Source: Polaribacter sp.
Lineage (GTDB): Bacteria > Bacteroidota > Bacteroidia > Flavobacteriales > Flavobacteriaceae
NCBI GenBank assembly: GCA_029250685.1
Contig: JAQXEU010000009.1
Location: 111,405 to 175,404 of the forward strand
Reading direction: 5' to 3'
Length of the DNA stretch: 64,000 bases
This document shows positions 7,330 to 16,354 of the stretch, one piece after another; within the stretch, counting starts at the first letter, position 1; each line of letters starts with the position of its first letter. Below the pieces are notes generated by a model. That model made no database searches and was not told the DNA's origin. It was given only the letters and a program-made list of their open reading frames with translations. Made by a program: the position numbers and the translations under genes.

Positions 7330-9540
7330 ATGAAAAAAATCGGATTACTCTTATTTTCAGTTTTCTTTGTTGTAGCTGCAGGATTTGCACAAGACACAAC
7401 AAAAAAGAAAACTCAAAAAGGACACACAGACCAGAACAAGTTTAGACAAATGAAAGATGTATTGGCAACGCCAAGTTCAGTTAGAACTGCTTCTGGAGCT
7501 CCAGGACACCAATACACACAACAAAAAGTTGATTATGTAATGGACATTCGTTTAGACGAAGCTAACAATCGTATTTATGGAGATGAAAGAATTACATATC
7601 TTAATAATTCTAAAGATCATTTAGAATATTTATGGGTTCAATTAGACCAAAATATGAGAGCTGATGATTCTAAAACTCCTTTAGCACAAACTACAAGTGC
7701 AACTGATTTTATTACACCAGACAATTTTAAAAACGCTTACATGAAAGAAAGTAAAGGTTTTGGTCATAAAATCGAATTGGTAGAAAGTAATGGCAAACCA
7801 TTATCGCACTTTATCAATAGAACGATGATGCGTATCAACATGCCTAAAGCATTAGCTCCAGGTGAAACTTTTAAGTTTAGAATTAAATGGAATTATAAAA
7901 TTAATGACATCAATAAAGATGGTGGACGTTCTGGTTTAGAAACTTTTCCTGACGGAAATAACAACTATACTATTGCACAATTCTTTCCAAGATTATGTGT
8001 GTATAATAATGTTGAAGGATGGCAAAATATGCAATTCTGGGGAAGAAGTGAATTCGCACTAGAATTTGGAGATTATGATGTAAAAATTACAGTTCCTGCA
8101 GATCATATCATGGAAGCAACTGGAGAATTACAGAATGAGAAAGATGTGTTAACAAGAACGCAACGTAATCGTTTTGAAAAAGCTAGAAAAACTTTTGACA
8201 AACCAGTAATTATTGTTTCACAAAAAGAAGCTGAAAAAACTGAAAAAGGACGTTCTAAAAAAATGAAGACTTGGCATTATAAAACAACACGTGTTCGTGA
8301 TTTTGCTTTTGCAACTTCAAGAAAATATATTTGGGATGCAATGGCAGTAAATGTAAATGGTAAAACTGTAATGGCAACTTCATTATATCCAAAAGAAGGA
8401 AATCCATTATGGGAAGAGCATTCTACAAGAGCAGTTGCTACTACTTTAATTGAATACTCTAAATTGACTTTTGACTATCCGTATAGCAAAGCCGTTTCTG
8501 TACATTCAGAAAGACAAGGAATGGAATATCCAATGATTTGTTTCAATTTTGGTAGACCAAATGCAGACGGAACGTATTCTGACAGAACTAAAAAAGGAAT
8601 GATTGGTGTAATTATACACGAAGTTGGTCATAACTTTTTTCCGATGATTGTAAATTCTGATGAAAGACAATGGACTTGGATGGATGAAGGTTTAAACTCG
8701 TTTGTAGAAATTTTAGCTTCATTAAAATACGATCCTAAATTATTTGCTAAAAATCCAGCAAAAGATATTACAAGATACATGGGCGGAAATCAAGAAAACA
8801 TCTCTCCTATTATGTCTCAAGGAGATTATGTAAAGCAATTTGGACCCAATGCATATTCTAAACCAGCTGCTGGTTTATACATGTTGAGAAAAACAATTAT
8901 GGGGCCAGAATTATTTGACCATGCTTTTAGAACCTACTCTAAACGTTGGATGTTTAAACACCCAACTCCAGCAGATTTCTTTAGATCTATGGAAGATGCG
9001 TCTGGAATGGACTTAGATTGGTTCTGGAGAGGTTGGTTTTATACAACTGATGTAACAGATATCGGAATTAAAAAAGTAACACCTTTATATGTAACAGACA
9101 AGCAAAGTGATAGAGTTGCAAACATTATCAAATCTAACCCAAGAGCTAAAACATATTTTGATAGCCTTGGAGAATTGGTATATATTTCTGATAAAAAAGA
9201 AGATTTAAATACAGCAGCATTAAAAAAGCATGTAAAAAACGGTACAGAGATTAAACCTTACTTATATCAAGTTGAATTTGAAAAACCAGGTGGATTAGCA
9301 ATGCCAATTATTGTTGAGTTAACCTATGCAGACGGAACTAAAGAAAAGCAAACTTTTCCAGCTCAAATTTGGATGAAAAATGACAATAGAGCGATGAGAG
9401 TTTTTTCTTCTAATCAAGAAATTAAAAACATTAAAATAGATCCAGATTTAGAAACTGCAGATGTTGATGTTACAAACAACAGCTGGCCTAAGAAACAAGA
9501 CAACAAATTTGGTAAGTTTAAGAAGAAAATTAAAGGATAA
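7330..9540 (+). CDS. exported M1 family metallopeptidase (second tandem copy)
   Basis: This 736-residue paralogue of the preceding gene also has a signal peptide (MKKIGLLLFSVFFVVAAGFA). HEVGH lies at residues 430-434 and Glu453 follows in WMDEGLNS, so the zinc site is complete. The SERQGMEYPM segment matches the substrate-binding region. Compared with copy one it has an insertion of about 30 residues near residues 600-640 (region NIIKSNPRAKTYFDSLG). The last 108 bases match the first copy at 106 positions, far above the similarity elsewhere in the two genes. It has its own terminators on both sides, so it is probably expressed separately from copy one. Substrate is unknown. Confidence 0.9.
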   Translation: MKKIGLLLFSVFFVVAAGFAQDTTKKKTQKGHTDQNKFRQMKDVLATPSSVRTASGAPGHQYTQQKVDYVMDIRLDEANNRIYGDERITYLNNSKDHLEYLWVQLDQNMRADDSKTPLAQTTSATDFITPDNFKNAYMKESKGFGHKIELVESNGKPLSHFINRTMMRINMPKALAPGETFKFRIKWNYKINDINKDGGRSGLETFPDGNNNYTIAQFFPRLCVYNNVEGWQNMQFWGRSEFALEFGDYDVKITVPADHIMEATGELQNEKDVLTRTQRNRFEKARKTFDKPVIIVSQKEAEKTEKGRSKKMKTWHYKTTRVRDFAFATSRKYIWDAMAVNVNGKTVMATSLYPKEGNPLWEEHSTRAVATTLIEYSKLTFDYPYSKAVSVHSERQGMEYPMICFNFGRPNADGTYSDRTKKGMIGVIIHEVGHNFFPMIVNSDERQWTWMDEGLNSFVEILASLKYDPKLFAKNPAKDITRYMGGNQENISPIMSQGDYVKQFGPNAYSKPAAGLYMLRKTIMGPELFDHAFRTYSKRWMFKHPTPADFFRSMEDASGMDLDWFWRGWFYTTDVTDIGIKKVTPLYVTDKQSDRVANIIKSNPRAKTYFDSLGELVYISDKKEDLNTAALKKHVKNGTEIKPYLYQVEFEKPGGLAMPIIVELTYADGTKEKQTFPAQIWMKNDNRAMRVFSSNQEIKNIKIDPDLETADVDVTNNSWPKKQDNKFGKFKKKIKG

Positions 9541-9567
9541 TAAAATTTTATTTTAACCATTAAAAAG

Positions 9568-9592
9568 CCCAATCTTAAGATTGGGTTTTTTT
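9568..9592 (+). terminator. rho-independent terminator after the second M1 peptidase gene
   Basis: The inverted repeat CCCAATCTT/AAGATTGGG (9568-9576 and 9577-9585) is followed by seven T. It is the first part of a 335-base stretch (9541-9875) that otherwise holds only a doubtful small ORF. Confidence 0.75.
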
Positions 9593-9742
9593 ATTGCTAA
9601 GCTTCACAAAAAAACTCTTATTTTCAACTCCTTTTACTATTCTAAAGTAAGAATTTGTTTTACAAAAAGGGTTCTTGTAATTATTATATCAATTATAACA
9701 ATTCTAAATTTATTTATACTCTTTTATTATTTTGAATACTTA

Positions 9743-9871
9743 ATGCAAGTGATAACAATTTCTGCTTCTTTAATTCTTTTATTGATTATTGTAAACTCAT
9801 TTTATGTAAGTCATTTAAATAAAAACCTCAACAACTTAAAATCAATAATCTATCAAAAAGAAAACCTATAA
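9743..9871 (+). CDS. doubtful small membrane protein ORF
   Basis: The first ATG gives 42 residues with one hydrophobic segment (about 2-20) and a polar tail (NKNLNNLKSIIYQKENL). The frame stays open upstream to the terminator at 9581 and would add a second hydrophobic segment, but only with a TTG or other non-ATG start. It lies between the terminator of the M1 gene and the convergent lgt gene, and no -7 box was found. It may be a small membrane protein or a chance ORF in AT-rich DNA. Confidence 0.25.
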   Translation: MQVITISASLILLLIIVNSFYVSHLNKNLNNLKSIIYQKENL

Positions 9872-9875
9872 ATTA

Positions 9876-10721
9876 TTATCTTTTCTTAAAGATTAGTACT
9901 AAACCTATAATTACTAAAGGAATACTCAAAACTTGACCCGTATTTAGTGAATTAAAAATCCAATCTTCTCTTCCCTCTACTTGTGCTTCTTTTAAGAATT
10001 CAATTACAAAACGTAATGCCCAAAGAACCGCAAAGAAAATACCGAATAAATATCCAGATTTTTCTTTTGCGTCAGTTTTCCAGTACATTCTCCAAAGAAT
10101 AATAAATAGAATCAAATAACTAAATGCTTCATATAATTGAGTAGGATGTCTTGGAACAGTTTCACCCGCTTTTTTAAATATTACTCCAAAGCTACTTCCA
10201 GTTGGTTTTCCAAAGATTTCAGAATTGAAAAAATTTCCCATTCTAATAAAAAATCCTGCTAAAGCAACCATAATTCCCATTCTATCTAAGATGAATAAAA
10301 ATGGTTTTTGAATTACTTTTTTACTATAAAAAAACAACGCAGCAATAATTCCTACTGCAGCACCATGACTTGCAAATCCTGTATAACCAGTAAACTCCCA
10401 CCCATTTATCATTCCGAATACAGCAGTTGCTCCTTCTCTCTCTTTAAAAGGTAAAATGATTTCTAATAAGTGATGTTGGTAATAATCCCAACTATAAAAA
10501 AACACATCTCCTAAACGCATTCCTATTAGCATAGAAATAAAGGTGTACATAAAAAGTGTGTCTAATTTTTCTAAAGAAATTTTATCTTCAATAAAGATTT
10601 TTTTCATCAATCGCATTCCTAAAACAAATGCAATAACAAACATTAAACTGTACCATCTAACTACAAAAAAACCTAAATCGATCCCTACAGAAGGATCCCA
10701 AACTATTGATAAAAATTTCAT
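9876..10721 (-). CDS. lgt: prolipoprotein diacylglyceryl transferase
   Basis: Lgt transfers diacylglycerol from phosphatidylglycerol to the lipobox cysteine of prolipoproteins in the inner membrane, the first step for the many lipoproteins in this window. The 281-residue protein has about seven hydrophobic segments. It carries the signature RMGNFFNSEIFGKPT, containing the conserved Arg-Xaa-Gly-Asn core, and RHPTQLYEA further on. The N-terminus SIVWDPSVGIDLGFFVVRWYSL is standard for Bacteroidota Lgt. It reads in the same direction as yidD and cysS just upstream, 42 bases after yidD. Confidence 0.95.
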   Translation of the reverse strand: MKFLSIVWDPSVGIDLGFFVVRWYSLMFVIAFVLGMRLMKKIFIEDKISLEKLDTLFMYTFISMLIGMRLGDVFFYSWDYYQHHLLEIILPFKEREGATAVFGMINGWEFTGYTGFASHGAAVGIIAALFFYSKKVIQKPFLFILDRMGIMVALAGFFIRMGNFFNSEIFGKPTGSSFGVIFKKAGETVPRHPTQLYEAFSYLILFIILWRMYWKTDAKEKSGYLFGIFFAVLWALRFVIEFLKEAQVEGREDWIFNSLNTGQVLSIPLVIIGLVLIFKKR

Positions 10722-10763
10722 TCTTTATATTTTCTATATGAATTTCTGAAAATTTCAGAAAAA

Positions 10764-10997
10764 TTATTTCTTCTTTTCTGGAACAGGATCATAACCTTGT
10801 CCGCCCCAAGGATGACAACTAAATATTCTTTTTATTGCTAACCAACCTCCGCTAAACAAACCATGTTTTTGCAATGCTTCTACTGTATAATGCGAGCATG
10901 TTGGCGAATACCTACAGGTTGATGGCGTGTAAGGTGAAATTGCAGTTTGATAAAAACGAACCAACAATATAAATGGATATGTCAGGATTTTCTTCAA
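10764..10997 (-). CDS. yidD: membrane protein insertion efficiency factor YidD
   Basis: YidD is a small membrane-associated protein that helps YidC-dependent insertion of membrane proteins. The 77 residues contain the whole family pattern: an amphipathic N-terminus ([16 protein letters not shown]), three conserved cysteines in the [17 protein letters not shown] and [15 protein letters not shown] segments, and a lysine-rich end. It ends 42 bases before lgt and begins one base after the cysS stop, so the three genes are likely cotranscribed. Confidence 0.93.
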   Translation of the reverse strand: MKKILTYPFILLVRFYQTAISPYTPSTCRYSPTCSHYTVEALQKHGLFSGGWLAIKRIFSCHPWGGQGYDPVPEKKK

Positions 10998-10998
10998 A

Positions 10999-12480
10999 CT
11001 AATTGATTGAAAAGGTGGTTCCTTCTCTTCCGTCTTTTAATTGAATTCCCAACGCTAACAATTCATCTCTAATTTGATCAGACAACGCCCAATCTTTATT
11101 ATCTCTTGCTTCTTTTCTCAATTTGATTAACAACGCTACTACTCCATCAATTTTATCAGAACTGTTTTGTTTTGTTTCATTTGTCAATCCTAAAATATCA
11201 AAAACAAATGCATTGATTGTATCTGTGAACTCTGCTAAATTTTCTGCAGAAATTGTTCCTTTTTGTTCTTTTAATTGATTGATGATTTTTACCGCTTCAA
11301 ATAAATGTGCAATTAAAATTGGGGTATTAAAATCATCATTCATTGCATCGTAACATTGCTGCTTCCATGCAGAAACATCAACTGATGATGTTTTACTTGT
11401 TTGAATATTTTGCAACGAATTTACTGCGTCCATCAATTTAAAATATCCTTTTTCAGAAGCTTCTAAAGCATCACTAGAAAAATCTAAAATACTTCTATAA
11501 TGTGCTTGCATGTTGAAAAAACGAACAACACTTGGAGCAAATGCTTTACTTAATATTGTGTTATCTCCTGTTAAAATTTCATTTGGCAATACAAAATTCC
11601 CTGTTGATTTTGCCATTTTTTGGCTATTTAACAACAACATGTTTGCGTGCATCCAATAGTTAACAGGTTTGTGTCCACTACAAATTTGAGATTGTGCAAT
11701 TTCACATTCGTGATGTGGAAATTTCAAATCCATTCCACCACCGTGAATATCAAATTGTTCTCCTAAGTATTTTGTACTCATTACAGAACATTCTAAATGC
11801 CAACCAGGAAAACCATCAGACCAAGGTGATGGCCAACGCATAATGTGTCTTTCATCAGCTTTTTTCCAAAGTGCAAAATCTTGTGGGTTTTTCTTATCAG
11901 ATTGACCGTCTAAAGCTCTGGTATTATGAATGGCATCTTCCATTTTTCTTCCAGAAAGAATCCCATAATTATGACCATCTTTATTATATTTCAACACATC
12001 AAAATATACAGAACCATTTACTTCATATGCTAAGCCTTTCTCCATGATTTCTTTAATCATTTCAATTTGCTCAACAATATGACCCGTTGCAGTTGGTTCT
12101 ATACTTGGTGGTAAAAAATTGTATTTCTCTAAGGTTTCGTGAAAATCAACTGTGTAACGTTGTACAACTTCCATCGGTTCAATTTCTTCGATACGTGCTT
12201 TTTTAGAAATTCTATCCTCACCTTCATCTGCATCATTTTCTAAATGTCCGGCATCTGTAATATTACGAACATAACGCACTTTATATCCTAAATGCTGTAA
12301 ATAACGAAATACCATATCGAACGACATAAATGTACGAACGTTCCCTAAATGAACATTGCTATAAACAGTTGGACCACAAACATACATGCCAACGCGACCT
12401 TCTGTTAGTGGTTTAAAAAGCTCTTTGCTTTTGCTAAGTGAATTGTAAATTTTAAGCTGATTCTCTTTATAGATTTCCAT
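10999..12480 (-). CDS. cysS: cysteinyl-tRNA synthetase
   Basis: CysS charges tRNA-Cys in the cytoplasm. The 493-residue class I synthetase has the HIGH-type motif in [14 protein letters not shown] (residues about 36-49) and the KMSKS-type motif as KMAKST. The zinc and substrate pocket is visible in [17 protein letters not shown] and HHECEIAQ. The C-terminal DALR-type helical domain ends in [18 protein letters not shown]. Length and order match the family. The downstream gene yidD is one base away. Confidence 0.97.
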   Translation of the reverse strand: MEIYKENQLKIYNSLSKSKELFKPLTEGRVGMYVCGPTVYSNVHLGNVRTFMSFDMVFRYLQHLGYKVRYVRNITDAGHLENDADEGEDRISKKARIEEIEPMEVVQRYTVDFHETLEKYNFLPPSIEPTATGHIVEQIEMIKEIMEKGLAYEVNGSVYFDVLKYNKDGHNYGILSGRKMEDAIHNTRALDGQSDKKNPQDFALWKKADERHIMRWPSPWSDGFPGWHLECSVMSTKYLGEQFDIHGGGMDLKFPHHECEIAQSQICSGHKPVNYWMHANMLLLNSQKMAKSTGNFVLPNEILTGDNTILSKAFAPSVVRFFNMQAHYRSILDFSSDALEASEKGYFKLMDAVNSLQNIQTSKTSSVDVSAWKQQCYDAMNDDFNTPILIAHLFEAVKIINQLKEQKGTISAENLAEFTDTINAFVFDILGLTNETKQNSSDKIDGVVALLIKLRKEARDNKDWALSDQIRDELLALGIQLKDGREGTTFSIN

Positions 12481-12588
12481 TAATAAGTATTCAATTATAG
12501 AAATGTAAAGATAGGAAGTTTTACTTAAAGAGAAAACGGGAATTTGTTAGAAGTTTGACAAAATTTAAAGTAGTTTTAAATCAATAAA

Positions 12589-14088
12589 CTATTGTTTTTT
12601 AATGATAATTTTACTTTGATTTCCTTTAACTGTAATGTTTTTACTTTTTAAAGAAAAGTTTCCGTTTAAAGTAAAATTCTTAGAAACATTTTTATTAGAA
12701 CTTACATTACTTGCTTTTATAACATTCAATTTTTCTGTTAGGTTTTTTAAATCAATTGTTGCATCAGAAAAATTAAGATCTAATGTGAAATTTTTTAAAC
12801 CAGTAACAACTTCTGAAATTATCAATTCACCAAATTTGCTTATAACATCAACATTACTATTTACTTTATCAATCGTTAAATCAGAAGAATTTGATGTCAG
12901 TTTTGTATTCATTACCGATGCAATTGTTGCATCGGTAATGTTATTTAATGATAGTGTACTTGCGTTTAATGCAGCAACTTTTACTGGAGCTGCATAATAA
13001 ATTTTCAAATCGCCTCCATTGATTTCATCAGAATTAAAAGATCCGTAAGAAACTTTCCCTGAAGCTTTCCCTTTTGGTAATTTCACTTTACTGTGTCTTG
13101 TATTTAAATCGAACTTAGCATTCTTAGGTACTTTAATCGTAATTGTTCTAGTAATTTTTACTTTCTTTTTACTTTTACCATCTTCAATCACAATAACATT
13201 ATCGCCATTTCTATAGCTGTTTGCCATTTTAATTTTCATTTGCTCAATGCCTTTTCTTGCTTTTGCTAAAGCCTCTCGCATTTTGACTTTATCAATCTTT
13301 TCATATTGCAATTGTGCTTTCTTAATTTGATCTTTTATTTTCTTTTTATCAATTTTCTGATATTGAATCTTTGCTTTTTTAAGCTGGTCTTGAATCTTTT
13401 TTTTGTCGATGTTTTTAAGTGATTTTTGAGCTTTTTCAAGACCTTCCTTAATATCAGACATCATTTCTTTATAATCTTTCGATTTTTTAAACTTGTTCCA
13501 CTCTTTTTTAGTTTTAATGACAACCGTTTTCTTTTTCCCTTTTGATTTATAGGTAAACTCTTGCGGGTCTCCTTCTTCAAAATTATGATTATCTAATTCT
13601 TCAGTTATGTTGTTAAACATTTCTGTGAAATCAATGTTGATTTCTGGAATTGTGATTTCTGGCATTTCAAATTCTGGAATCGTGATGTCAAAATTAAGTT
13701 CTGGAATATTGATATCTATTTCAGGAATTGTAATATCTCCAAAATTGAATTTAAAATCATTATCCCCGAAATGTAAAAACTGGTTCGCGTTTGCATTAAT
13801 TTGTACTTTAGATTTGTTTCCCAATGCTTCAAACTCCCAGTTTTTTAGAAATTTTTGCGCTGCTGCTTTAGACAAACCTTCTACTGTTATTACTGCATTT
13901 ATTGCAACTTCATTTCGGTTCCATGTAGTTACATTAATATCTGCATTAGAAGCATTTATTGCAAGAACTACATCTTTATTAACTTTAAATTTTTCGCTAA
14001 ATTTTTTATCAAATTTTTGTGCTTGTAAACTGCTTATTAAAAAAGCTGCAATCAAAAATCCAATACTTTTATAAGTTTTGAGTTTCAT
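12589..14088 (-). CDS. secreted DUF4097/adhesin-like beta-helical protein with internal repeats
   Basis: The 499-residue protein starts with a signal peptide (SIGFLIAAFLISSLQAQ). Two unusual blocks lie inside. At residues 119-150 the motif IPE(I/L/F) recurs every 7-8 residues; at 225-281 there are three tandem 19-residue, lysine-rich helical repeats, each beginning (K/Q/E)(K/N)IDK. Residues about 310-499 are short beta strands with a regular DL.I...N.D spacing, like DUF4097 or putative autotransporter-head proteins. The gene overlaps the anti-sigma-like gene by 20 bases and belongs to the sigma operon, so it is probably a target or sensor of that system. The exact function is not known. Confidence 0.7.
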   Translation of the reverse strand: MKLKTYKSIGFLIAAFLISSLQAQKFDKKFSEKFKVNKDVVLAINASNADINVTTWNRNEVAINAVITVEGLSKAAAQKFLKNWEFEALGNKSKVQINANANQFLHFGDNDFKFNFGDITIPEIDINIPELNFDITIPEFEMPEITIPEINIDFTEMFNNITEELDNHNFEEGDPQEFTYKSKGKKKTVVIKTKKEWNKFKKSKDYKEMMSDIKEGLEKAQKSLKNIDKKKIQDQLKKAKIQYQKIDKKKIKDQIKKAQLQYEKIDKVKMREALAKARKGIEQMKIKMANSYRNGDNVIVIEDGKSKKKVKITRTITIKVPKNAKFDLNTRHSKVKLPKGKASGKVSYGSFNSDEINGGDLKIYYAAPVKVAALNASTLSLNNITDATIASVMNTKLTSNSSDLTIDKVNSNVDVISKFGELIISEVVTGLKNFTLDLNFSDATIDLKNLTEKLNVIKASNVSSNKNVSKNFTLNGNFSLKSKNITVKGNQSKIIIKKQ

Positions 14089-14626
14089 TTTGTTTTGAAT
14101 TTAATTGTTTTAAATCGTTTAACTGTTTTTTTAATCGCTGCAATAACTGTAATCGTAATTGCAAATTGTTTATCAATGCATTGATGATTTCATCATTAAC
14201 TCCTTTTGTATTGAGCTCTGTAGTTAATGATTTGTATTCAGTAGTTAACTCGCTAATTTTAGCTAAATAACTATCTAAAATTTCTTTATTATCTTCGTTT
14301 ACATCTAAATTACTGATCTCGTAATTGATGCTATTTGTATAGTAATCTTCTATCGATTTGAATTCTGGAGATAAATTTCCTAAACTAATTCCCTTAGTTG
14401 GTTTTATTTCTTCTGTTTGATCTGTTTCCATTCCAAAATAACCAACTGCTAAACTCACAACAAGTACTACAGAAGCTGCAACTTGCAACCATTTATAATT
14501 TTTCTTTTTAGGTTGACGGTTTACTTCTTTCTGCAATCTATCCTGAAAACTATTTCTGTGATTTGCCGATAAAGAAACGTCTTCGCTCTTATAATTTTTC
14601 ATGATTTCTCTAATATCCTTCGACAT
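14069..14626 (-). CDS. single-pass membrane protein, probable anti-sigma factor
   Basis: This 185-residue protein has a charged cytoplasmic N-terminus (residues 1-44), one membrane span (WLQVAASVVLVVSLAVGYFG, about 46-65) and an extracytoplasmic helical region likely to form a coiled coil (LQLRLQLLQRLKKQLNDLKQL near the end). No sequence motif of the named anti-sigma families was recognised. The call rests on topology and on the gene lying directly after, and overlapping by 17 bases, an ECF sigma factor gene. It also overlaps the following secreted-protein gene by 20 bases. Confidence 0.65.
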   Translation of the reverse strand: MSKDIREIMKNYKSEDVSLSANHRNSFQDRLQKEVNRQPKKKNYKWLQVAASVVLVVSLAVGYFGMETDQTEEIKPTKGISLGNLSPEFKSIEDYYTNSINYEISNLDVNEDNKEILDSYLAKISELTTEYKSLTTELNTKGVNDEIINALINNLQLRLQLLQRLKKQLNDLKQLNSKQNETQNL

Positions 14627-15170
14627 ATTGTTCTTCTTTTAAAAGTTCTTGTAATTGCTTTTTTCCTCGCATTAAATGCGTTCTAGAAGCTACTTCAGTA
14701 ATTCCTAATACTTGTGCTATTTCTTGATGATCGTATCCTTCTAATAAATATAATGACAACACCACACTATATTTTTCTTTTAAACTTTTGATAGCTTTCG
14801 CAATAAAATCGGCTTGTATACTATGTGATATACTCCAATCTTCTGTTTCCTCTACTCTTTTGTAAACCTCTTCATTTAAAGAAACTATTTCTAATTTTCT
14901 TTTCTTTAACCAATCTAAACTATGGTTAATTACAATTCTTTTGATCCAAGCTCCAAAAGTGACATCTCCTTTAAAAGAGTTTATTTTTTGAAACGCTTTT
15001 ATAAATGAATCTTGCATAATATCTTCTGCTACAAAAGTATCTTTTACATACCTGTTTGCAATTGCACACATCGCTTTACAATAGAAATCATACAGCTGCA
15101 TTTGCGCTTTTGCATCATTTTTTTTACAAGCTTCAATTAAATGATTATGTAATTCTTTGGTTTGGCTCAT
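14610..15170 (-). CDS. ECF-type RNA polymerase sigma factor
   Basis: A 186-residue sigma-70 family factor with only regions 2 and 4. Region 2 spans about residues 25-95 and includes EDIMQDSFIKAFQKINSFKG and the -10 recognition stretch FGAWIKRIVINHSLDWLKK. Region 4 (about 125-180) has the helix-turn-helix YDHQEIAQVLGITEVASRTHLMRGKKQL. It is the first gene of a three-gene overlapping set with a membrane protein and a secreted protein, the usual arrangement of an extracytoplasmic sensing unit. The regulon is unknown. Confidence 0.92.
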   Translation of the reverse strand: MSQTKELHNHLIEACKKNDAKAQMQLYDFYCKAMCAIANRYVKDTFVAEDIMQDSFIKAFQKINSFKGDVTFGAWIKRIVINHSLDWLKKRKLEIVSLNEEVYKRVEETEDWSISHSIQADFIAKAIKSLKEKYSVVLSLYLLEGYDHQEIAQVLGITEVASRTHLMRGKKQLQELLKEEQYVEGY

Positions 15171-15269
15171 TGTTGATTTGTTACCTTAGAGACGAACCTT
15201 TTTTCGCTCTGTTGCAAAATCCTATAATTTTATTCATAAATTTACATTAAATATTTCGGCGATACTATT

Positions 15270-16343
15270 ATGGCAATCAAAAAAAAATCTGCACTTCAAG
15301 AAAAACAAGGCGTTTCTCAACCAGAAACGACAAGTAGTTCTTCTGCGAAAAAAATAAAAAAAAGCAGAAGTAAACAATTTTCGGTGGATGTATTTGTTGC
15401 AAAAATTTTATCAAGCGATATTACTTTTTTAAGTAGAGCAATTACATTGGTTGAAAGTACAAATGCAAAACACCAACAAAAAGCAAACGAAATTTTAGAA
15501 CGCTGTTTGCCACACGCAAATAAATCTATACGAATCGGAATTACAGGTGTTCCTGGCGTTGGAAAAAGTACATTTATAGAAAGTTATGGTAAATATTTAA
15601 CCAATCAAGATAAAAAAGTTGCCGTTTTAGCAATTGATCCAACAAGTTCTGTTAACAAGGGAAGTATTTTGGGTGATAAAACTAGAATGGAAGAATTGGT
15701 CACTGATAAAAATGCATTTATTCGTCCTTCTCCATCTGGAACATCTCTTGGTGGCGTTGCACAAAAAACACGAGAGACAATTATTTTATGTGAAGCCGCC
15801 GGATTTGATACCATTATTATTGAAACCGTTGGTGTTGGTCAATCTGAAACTGCTGTACATTCTATGGTAGATTTCTTTTTGTTATTAAAAATTGCTGGTG
15901 CCGGTGATGAATTACAAGGAATTAAACGCGGAATTATAGAAATGGCAGATGCCATTGTGATCAATAAAGCAGACGGAGATAACATTCAGAATGCAAAAAT
16001 TGCAAAAACCGAGTTTAACCGAGCGTTGCATTTATATCCGCCAAAAGAAAGTTCTTGGCAACCAAAAGTATTAACATGTAGTGCATTAAAACATAATGGA
16101 ATTACAGAAATCGACACAATGATTTTGGCATTTTTATTGCTTACTAAAAAGAATAACTATTTTACAAAACGTAGAAACGAACAAAATACATATTGGTTAA
16201 AAGCAACGATTGAGCAACAATTAAAAGATAATTTCTATAATAATAACGCAGTTAAGAATCAGCTTGAAAAAGAAATTCAAAATTTAGAAAAAGGAACTAC
16301 AACGCCTTTTAACGCAGCAAAAAAACTATTAAACTTATCATAA
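15270..16343 (+). CDS. meaB: methylmalonyl-CoA mutase-associated GTPase MeaB
   Basis: MeaB is a G3E-family GTPase chaperone that protects and loads the B12-dependent methylmalonyl-CoA mutase. The 357-residue protein has a P-loop GVPGVGKS (residues 93-100), the metal-binding DPTSSVNKGSILGDKTRM stretch, the ETVGVGQSE switch region and NKADGDN for guanine specificity. Residues 1-40 are a Ser/Lys-rich extension with little conservation expected. The mutase genes are not in this window. It is transcribed divergently from the sigma factor gene. Confidence 0.93.
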   Translation: MAIKKKSALQEKQGVSQPETTSSSSAKKIKKSRSKQFSVDVFVAKILSSDITFLSRAITLVESTNAKHQQKANEILERCLPHANKSIRIGITGVPGVGKSTFIESYGKYLTNQDKKVAVLAIDPTSSVNKGSILGDKTRMEELVTDKNAFIRPSPSGTSLGGVAQKTRETIILCEAAGFDTIIIETVGVGQSETAVHSMVDFFLLLKIAGAGDELQGIKRGIIEMADAIVINKADGDNIQNAKIAKTEFNRALHLYPPKESSWQPKVLTCSALKHNGITEIDTMILAFLLLTKKNNYFTKRRNEQNTYWLKATIEQQLKDNFYNNNAVKNQLEKEIQNLEKGTTTPFNAAKKLLNLS

Positions 16344-16354
16344 ACAACTAAAAA

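Noticed and set aside
13607..14074. Plus-strand ORF opposite the IPE-repeat region
   Set aside because: Its ISG repeats mirror the IPE repeats of the minus-strand gene, which has a signal peptide and operon context.
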